DNA from: Lentinula raphanica
Lineage: Eukaryota; Basidiomycota; Agaricomycetes; Agaricales; Omphalotaceae
Reading direction: 5' to 3'
DNA: 64,000 bases
Assembly: GCA_027919835.1 (NCBI GenBank)
Contig: JANVFP010000008.1
Span: 496,001 to 560,000 of the forward strand
A program made the position numbers and the translations under genes. Under the pieces are notes generated by a model. The model worked only from the letters and a program-made list of their open reading frames with translations. It did no database searches and was not told the DNA's origin. Positions 57,885 to 64,000 of the stretch are shown piece by piece. How positions within the stretch are numbered: position 1 is the first letter of the stretch; every line of letters begins with the position of its first letter.

Positions 57885-60800
57885 ATGCTACCCTCAAAGC
57901 GTAAACATTCTGGCTCCTCTGAACCTGATGATGATCACGACGAGTCACACAGCTCTGCTTTTGAATACGATTCAGACGATGCTGATGTTGACATTTCTTC
58001 AGCATTGACTGGCAAAAGACCAAAAGTTGACTTTCCCTCTGAAGTTCAGTCCGATGGCGAAGAAGATTTCGATCTCTTTCTGCACGATACAATGGCGAAG
58101 CGCAATATTAAGAGTGGCACAGAGCTTCTGAAGAAAACGAAAGGCAAGGCTAAGCTTGCTAAGGGTGAAGTTGGTGGAGGTAGTTTTCAATCTATGGGTA
58201 CGTTCCTTAACACTCTGCAATGAAATTAATGCTAAAAGATCCTAGGACTTCATCCTTCGTTACTTCGCTCCTTGAGTCTTCAAGGCTATCGCATACCTAC
58301 TCCTATACAACGACTATCTATCCCGGCTTTACTATCTAATCCTCCTCAGGATCTTGTCGGCATGGCTCGCACTGGTTCCGGAAAGTCCCTTGCGTTCATG
58401 GTTCCCTTAGTGCAACGTCTTGGAGGGCGTCATTCCACAGTGTTCGGTGCTCGTGCTCTCATTCTAATTCCAACTCGAGAACTTGCACTTCAATTGCTCA
58501 AAGTTGGAAAAGAACTTGCTCGAGGGTGGAATCATGGTAAAGGTAATCATGCAGGAGATACTATGGAAGAAGACTCCAAGGGCCAGACTCTTCGCTGGGG
58601 CTTAGTAGTTGGTGGAGAAGGACTGGACGAGCAATTCGAGATGATGACGAACAATCCAGACGTGTAAGCTATCTGCTCTCATCTTCATGTTGCTTTTGTT
58701 AATTCGTTCATATTCACGATTTAGTATCATAGCCACCCCTGGACGTCTACTACACCTGATGGTCGAAATGAACCTTGATCTAAAATCTGTTCAATACGCT
58801 GTCTTTGATGAGGCAGATCGATTGTTCGAGATGGGTTTCGAGACTGCCTTAACCGAAATCATTCATCGACTTCCTGCATCCCGGCAGACTCTACTCTTTT
58901 CTGCGACTCTGCCTACGTCTCTCGTTGAATTCGCCAAAGCTGGTCTTAAAACCCCCAAACTTGTTCGGCTGGACGCTGAAAGCAAAATCAGTCCTGATCT
59001 GAAGATGGCTTTTTTCTCTATCAAACCTGCGGAGAAAGATGCTTGCTTGCTGTCTCTTCTGAGAGATGTTATAAAGATTCCATTAATGGAGACCCAGTCT
59101 CAATATCTAGAGGAGGACCATACAACCAAAGCCAAAGGCAAGAAAAAGGAGATCGTCACGAAGGCTCATCAAACCCTCATTTTCGCAGCTACTAAACACC
59201 ATGTCGAATATCTCTCCAATCTCCTGGCTACCGCTGGGTATGCCCCTTCACATATATACGGCTCGCTCGACCAGGCAGCACGAACATATCAAATGGATCA
59301 GTTCCGCCGTGGACTGACGAGTATATTGGTCGTCACAGATGTGGCTGCTCGAGGGATAGATATTCCTGTCCTCGAGAATGTCGTCAATTATGACTTTCCT
59401 CACGGTGCCAGAGTATTTGTTCACCGCGTTGGTCGAACTGCTCGGGCTGGTCGTCAAGGCTGGGCGTGGTCATTCGTCACTCATACGGAACTTCCTTATC
59501 TAGTGGATCTCCAACTATTTCTTGGCCGACCACTAATGTGTGAAGTGACGGAGGAAGGAGATCAGGTTTATACCGAATCCCTCATCCTTGGTCCATTCGA
59601 GCGCAGTAAAATCGACGAGGACATGGAATATCTCAGATCGATAGACAATACTAATCACTCTCTACCCTCCTTACGCGGCGTCATGCAACGGGCGCAGACT
59701 ATGTATGAGAGGAGTAGAGGCAAAGCCAGTCCTTCGAGCTACAAACGAGCTAAGGAGATGATCAAGGACCCCAGATGGATACTGGCCGGGTCTGATACAG
59801 GCATTCATCCCGTACTGTTGAGAGGTTCTGATGAGGTTCAACGTCGTGCTCAAGCTCAAGCCAGGCAAACTCTTCTCAATGCGGTCAATTCATTTAGACC
59901 TGCAGAGACCGTTTTCGAAATCGGTACCAAAGGGAAAGCTAGTACAACAAATAGTGCTTTGATGAAGGAGCGCCGCAAGGCTCTCGATAAATCTGTGCGA
60001 AGGGCTCAAGTCGGTTCCTCGGCGCCTATGATTGATGATGCTACAGACGTTGTAGCTTCTACTAGCACAAATGTGGAACTCGCGAATGAGGATGATATCG
60101 CGGTGAGTATTGATACTCTCTTCGTTGTGACTACCCTACTAACGCGAGATTGTCAGATGGTGTTCGAAACGAGCAAAACTAAAGGTTCTCGAGATCCTGA
60201 GTTCTATATGTCGCATTACCAGAAGGATGTACTGACGGAGAAGGGGTGACTATCCTTCATTATGCTAGATCAATCAGATCGCTGACATCTGCGCTTCAGA
60301 TACTCTTTGACCGATGGCGCTTCGTTCCTAGAGCAAGCCCGCGGTGCTACTTTTGATCTCACTGGCGACGAGGGTCTAGCTGACCGTAAAAAACGTCAGC
60401 TCAAATGGGATAAGAAGAAAAAGAAATTTGTAAAAGGTGACGGGGTCGGTTCGGACAACGTGAAAATGGTGAAAACGGAGAGCGGTACAAAACTTCCTGC
60501 CACTTATCGTAGTGGTCGTTTTGATGAATGGAAGGCAAAGACGCACTCTAATCTTCCAAGAGTGGGTGAGGCCGAGGGAGAGAGTGTGCGCTCCAAGCAT
60601 ATGTCAGGTCGTGGAGGACATCGGTTCAAACATCAAAAAATAGCCGAATCCAAGCCGCTAGACAAGCTTCGCACAGATTACGAGCGAAAATCAAGACAGC
60701 TTAAAAAACAAGTTGATGGCGGGATGGGAGACTCGGGTGGCCCATCTTCACCTCGTGTGAAGAAGGGAAAACCACAAGTTGGGCGTGGTAGTCGGTATGG

Positions 60801-60924
60801 AGGAAAATCTGTTGGGCGGGTGAAGTCCGAACTTAAAAATGCCGATGAAATTCGCAAATCGCGGAGGATGCAAGAGAGACGAAAGGCGAAGAATGCTCGT
60901 CCCACTCGTAAAACACGACGGTGA
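57885..60924 (+). CDS. DBP10: DEAD-box RNA helicase Dbp10 / DDX54
   Basis: Dbp10 is a nucleolar ATP-dependent helicase in 60S ribosomal-subunit assembly. The start MLPSKRKHSGSSEPDDDHDE at 57885 opens an acidic N-terminus. All helicase motifs are present: Q-motif GYRIPTPIQRLSIP, motif I ARTGSGKS, Ia PTRELALQ, Ib TPGRL, II VFDEADRLFEMGF, III SATLP, then VTDVAARGIDIP and HRVGRTARAGRQG. A family insert with KAKGKKKE lies between the two RecA domains. The DBP10 C-terminal domain follows (LTDGASFLEQARGATFDLTG, RKKRQLKWDKKKKKFVKGDG), then a Lys/Arg-rich tail ending NARPTRKTRR. Introns near 58210, 58676, 60102 and 60250 all join in frame. Confidence 0.96.
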
Positions 60925-61414
60925 TACCCTCTGTGTATGTATACATATTACAAAAATTGGATGACTGGCGGGTGGTATTTCCGGATCCGGGACATTCAAA
61001 ATTTCAGTCCTACTTCTGGAAACCGAAGGTGACATGGTTAAGGTTTCCACTCGGCCATTTCGTTGCTCAAGGTATGTACAAGGAAACACGCCGTCGTAGT
61101 CGGGTGATAAGCATGTTTCGAACCCCATTTTCTGCAAAACATTCAATCTGTACGCTGTTCGACGGTGCAAAGACGCCTCGAGCAATGCTTGCGCAGTACC
61201 GCAAATGAACAGGTGATGTCATTTCGGGCATATAATGTTGTCCTGGGCTGTTCTCCCATTTGGCTCTCGGAAGGCACTGTACACTGTGCAGCCTCCACAC
61301 ACACGTCAGTTCAACGTGGTAAGAGACGGATTCGTGGTATATATAAAGCGAGGCCGCAGCTTTTGGTTTGTTAGTTCCGTTCTTCTCTTGCCCTTCCTTT
61401 ATCCTCTTTGTATA
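60925..61414. other. Intergenic, promoter of small secreted protein gene
   Basis: This 490-bp gap lies between DBP10 and the secreted-protein gene. A minus-strand frame (61067-61570) overlaps the promoter and the next gene and has no domain support. A good TATA box sits at 61338-61347. Confidence 0.5.
61338..61347 (+). promoter_or_regulatory. TATA box of secreted-protein gene
   Basis: The sequence TATATATAAA lies 68-77 bp upstream of the start codon at 61415, followed by a pyrimidine-rich leader. This is the clearest core promoter element in the window and suits a regulated secreted-protein gene. Confidence 0.65.
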
Positions 61415-61989
61415 ATGAACTTCATGACTTTCAACTTCCTTTCCGCGTTCCTCTTTGCTCTCTTTCTCGTCGTTCATGCCCACCCTGTCTCTTTGATTGC
61501 AAGGGATGTCGCTGTTCCACAGATCTTGACACCAACGGCAGGTGATACATGGGTCATTGGCGACACGCAATCTGTGACATGGTGCGTTCTTCCTGCTTGT
61601 GTTGAGGCTACGTGCTCAAAATGACTGCGAAGGAATGTTTCTTCTCTTCCAGCACAGATAACGAACCCTGTCGGACAGATCCTACTCAGGAAAGGGGAGC
61701 TCACTCAAAATGGTATGTGTTTCACGAGGCATCATGCTGCGTCAGAGATACTCATAACATTTACTTCATGGTAGTGACTCTCGCCGGGAACTTCAGCATC
61801 CGAGCAGGAAACGTATCGTTTATCGTTCCATCCGTCACCCCTGATGATGACTACAGCATAGTTTGTGAGTAGCAGCGATTGAGATTATGAAGGCAAAAGC
61901 TGACTGCTCCTCTCGAAGTATTCGGTGACTCAGGCAACTTCAGTCCTGAATTCTCGATTGTGTCAGCGAACGTTACTACCGACGCATGA
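61415..61989 (+). CDS. Small secreted Kre9/Knh1-like domain protein
   Basis: Four exons (61415-61598, 61653-61712, 61775-61864, 61919-61989) give 134 residues. A signal peptide is evident (LSAFLFALFLVVHAHPVSL). The domain reads VPQILTPTAGDTWVIGDTQS, VTWCVLPASQITNPVGQILL, RKGELTQNVTLAGNFSIRAG and NVSFIVPSVTPDDDYSIVLF, ending GDSGNFSPEFSIVSANVTTD. This is the Ser-Thr-rich/Kre9-Knh1 N-terminal fold found in fungal cell-wall proteins. Unlike many relatives it lacks a Ser/Thr-rich stalk and GPI signal, so it is probably released or loosely wall-bound. There are several N-glycosylation sequons. Exon 2 was fixed by the conserved ITNPVGQILLRKG frame. Confidence 0.85.
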
Positions 61990-62154
61990 GATTATAGCTT
62001 TATCGGATCATTTGACGGATTTTTTCTGGACCTTTCACCACTTTTAGCATGAATTTTTAGCACGAACTTTCTTTTACGGACTTGTTTCGAAGTTGATTGT
62101 AGCCTAGCCCTGTAGTATAGTGAATGGACATTGATATGCAAGACTGAACCTCAA

Positions 62155-64000
62155 CTAGGCTGCGTCAGAATATTCCCATTTTGCTCCTCCTCCTGAAACC
62201 ACATGTATGTCGGTATTCTTTAATAGGTCTACACCGACACTTCGAAGTGCCGCTACACACCACTCAGGGTATCCACGGTCTCCGAAATATCCAGAAAAGA
62301 AAGATCGAAGATGATCTGGAAAGTTGCCAGCTATGATGGCGTCTCGCGCTTGACCCATCACTTGGGCTTGAAAGACGATATTATGTATGGTCAAGGCTGC
62401 GAAGAAAAACGAGTGATCAGTCGGAGCAATGATTCGTAATAGAAGGACAGACCGTGTGCGGCTGTGGTTTCGTGCGTGACGATATGGTGTAGAAAAGCTC
62501 GGGAAACACCCTCTCTACATGTCAAGCAAGGGCATGTTGAATCGATCGTGCTGAAATCTTTTGCATGTTTTCCCAATTCTGGGGGAGTCAGACACGACTA
62601 GAGCATATGGTAGATACGACTAACTCAAATTCATCGGTCCCTTATGGGTAAGGGCAACCCCGAATCGGGCTGTTCTGGTTGGGAACACACAATCTGCCTT
62701 CATGTGTGTGATCTTCAGTAATCATTATACGTACATCTGGCATGTTGACCGACCATGTCAATTCCCAATGCTACACAGACCAAAAGATCTTCAGAAAAAA
62801 GTATAAGTACCGGTCACAAGACTATTGTATCAAGATTGGGCTAGCCTTCAGCAAACCCGATCCCCATAGCATACCGCGGGCCTTGTGAAAATTGCTTAGT
62901 GTGGATCACCCGGGAAGCAGAGTGTAAACATACGATCTTCTGGTAATCTATCTGCACACTGCTTGATTCTAGTCAGATCAGTAAGCATTATCTCCTCATT
63001 TATGAGCGAGATCCCTACATTCTCCAGAATACATCTACGAAGACAAGGCAATGAGTTTCAATATCTGTGGGAAGGCTCGAGTTCGAACACCTTTTTCTTC
63101 CCCTCCTGACAATCCTCCGATCGCGTAGCCTGCTACTTGATCTCTGCGCTCAAGCATGCCATCTAGGCATCTGTCACGGAGACTTGAATCTAAACCTCCT
63201 TGTACGATTGCAAACAAGTTTTGCATGTGCTCCTTCTCAGAGGATCTGTGTTGTTGTATGCAACGATCTAACCTGAAGCAAGAGTTAGATGAACATGTAA
63301 ATTTCAAGGCGTTTCGGGGAACCATCTAATTGACCGCTCCATCGCTTCCTCCACACGTGGGCCTTGGAGAAGACTGGGTACTGGGAAGTGACATTAGAGG
63401 ACGATCTGTCAGCAGACGATATATACACTTACCCACATCGTCAAGCTGCATGATGATATCTGCACCGATAGCATGCTGTATGGATATACTCTCCTCAGGC
63501 TGAGCACTCGTGGTCAACTACATTCCACCTGTAAGTGAATCATATACTGACTGTTAATATTGTGGACTCTCCGGTGAAAGGGCTATAAAATAACGCTCCT
63601 TCTTCCGTGATAGTAGTAAACTTGCTCAAAGAAACAAGTTGAAAACCTCCACTGTCCTAGTACAGCGCAGGGGATGGGGATACGAACGAGTTCAGATTTT
63701 GCTACACATACAGTGAGCATATTGTGTTTCCAGCCTTCGAATAGATGAGCCCCGCCGGCAGCATTGAGGATATCAGTTCCAGGGCGTAGATTGAGATGAT
63801 AAGTGTTGTTGAGAATGAGGGTTATTCCTAGGGATTCTACTTGTTCAGGGGTCAGACCCTTTATTGCAGCTTGGGTTGCTACCGGCATGAACGTTGGAAG
63901 GGCGGTTTCTCCATCTGAAGTTGATCGCGTTGTATTCATAGATGGTCAAAGGCAGAGTTGATTTATTGCTCACGAGCCAGCTTCATGCGAGAAACACGAG
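62155..64000 (-). CDS. Queuine tRNA-ribosyltransferase catalytic subunit, 5' end beyond window
   Basis: This is eukaryotic TGT (QTRT1 type), which swaps guanine-34 for queuine in GUN-anticodon tRNAs. Landmarks in order are [53 protein letters not shown] (active-site Asp), [70 protein letters not shown] (nucleophile Asp region) and the zinc motif [20 protein letters not shown]. The frame around 63939 has an ATG, but splicing 63974-64000 (RVSRMKLA) to 63914 across a GTGAGC...TTCAG intron gives the family-typical [15 protein letters not shown], so the true start lies off the right edge. It converges on the secreted-protein gene. Confidence 0.9.

Noticed and set aside
60748..61185. 145-codon minus-strand frame antisense to the end of DBP10
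   Set aside because: It is a shadow of the Lys/Arg-rich DBP10 tail and has no recognisable domain or introns.
61067..61570. 167-codon minus-strand frame over the secreted-protein promoter
   Set aside because: No family features, and it overlaps a well-supported plus-strand signal-peptide exon and TATA box.

Overview
This window is chromosomal DNA from a filamentous basidiomycete, most likely an Agaricomycete. The evidence is dense protein-coding genes on both strands, many short introns (mostly about 50-65 nt) in nearly every gene, short intergenic gaps and moderate GC. The gene set is typically fungal: a DASH-complex Duo1, an Atg27, an Afi1/SPA DENN-type protein, a Het-C protein, a Kre9/Knh1-like secreted protein and a Msy-type MscS channel with an EF hand. 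I see no transposon, rRNA, tRNA or CRISPR array. All calls come from reading translations and splice sites by eye; no database search was run.

Layout, left to right. 1-506: 3' end of a Tlg2/syntaxin-16 SNARE. 507-3208: gene-poor, with one doubtful ORF. 3.2-7.6 kb: a four-TM orphan protein (-) and the EF-hand MscS channel (+, 16 exons reconstructed). 7.8-13.4 kb: RPB3 (-) and an acyl-CoA-ligase-type adenylating enzyme (+). 13.6-19.1 kb: Het-C (-) and a quinone-oxidoreductase-type MDR protein (-). 19.4-31.3 kb: a 12-kb TOM1/HUWE1-type HECT ubiquitin ligase (-), divergent from a PC4/Sub1 coactivator (+). 32.5-35.0 kb: ABC1/ADCK1-like kinase (+). 35.1-40.5 kb: GatB, a Gyp5-type RabGAP and LSM4 (all -). 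41.8-44.6 kb: Yippee-like protein (-), divergent from allantoinase (+). 45.9-51.9 kb: ataxin-3-like Josephin deubiquitinase, ATG27, an RNase-H1-N-terminal-domain protein and DUO1 (all +). 52.2-54.1 kb: F-box protein (-), divergent from AFI1 (54.5-57.7, +), then the DBP10 helicase (+), a small Kre9/Knh1-like secreted protein (+) and the 3' part of a queuine tRNA-ribosyltransferase (-) running off the right edge.

Most genes are unrelated housekeeping functions rather than a pathway cluster. Loose themes are ubiquitin signalling (HECT ligase, Josephin DUB, F-box), membrane traffic (Tlg2, RabGAP, Atg27, Afi1), RNA/transcription (Rpb3, Sub1, Lsm4, Dbp10, TGT) and mitochondria (ABC1 kinase, GatB). 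I found no clear new multi-gene system. The observations most worth following up are a tryptophan WG/GW-repeat tail on RPB3, an RNase-H1-type hybrid-binding domain fused to a long disordered tail with SUMO-interacting-like motifs and no nuclease, an apparent one-base frameshift in the first exon of AFI1, three probable GC-AG introns, and a perfect-to-near-perfect tandem repeat in the TOM1/SUB1 bidirectional promoter.
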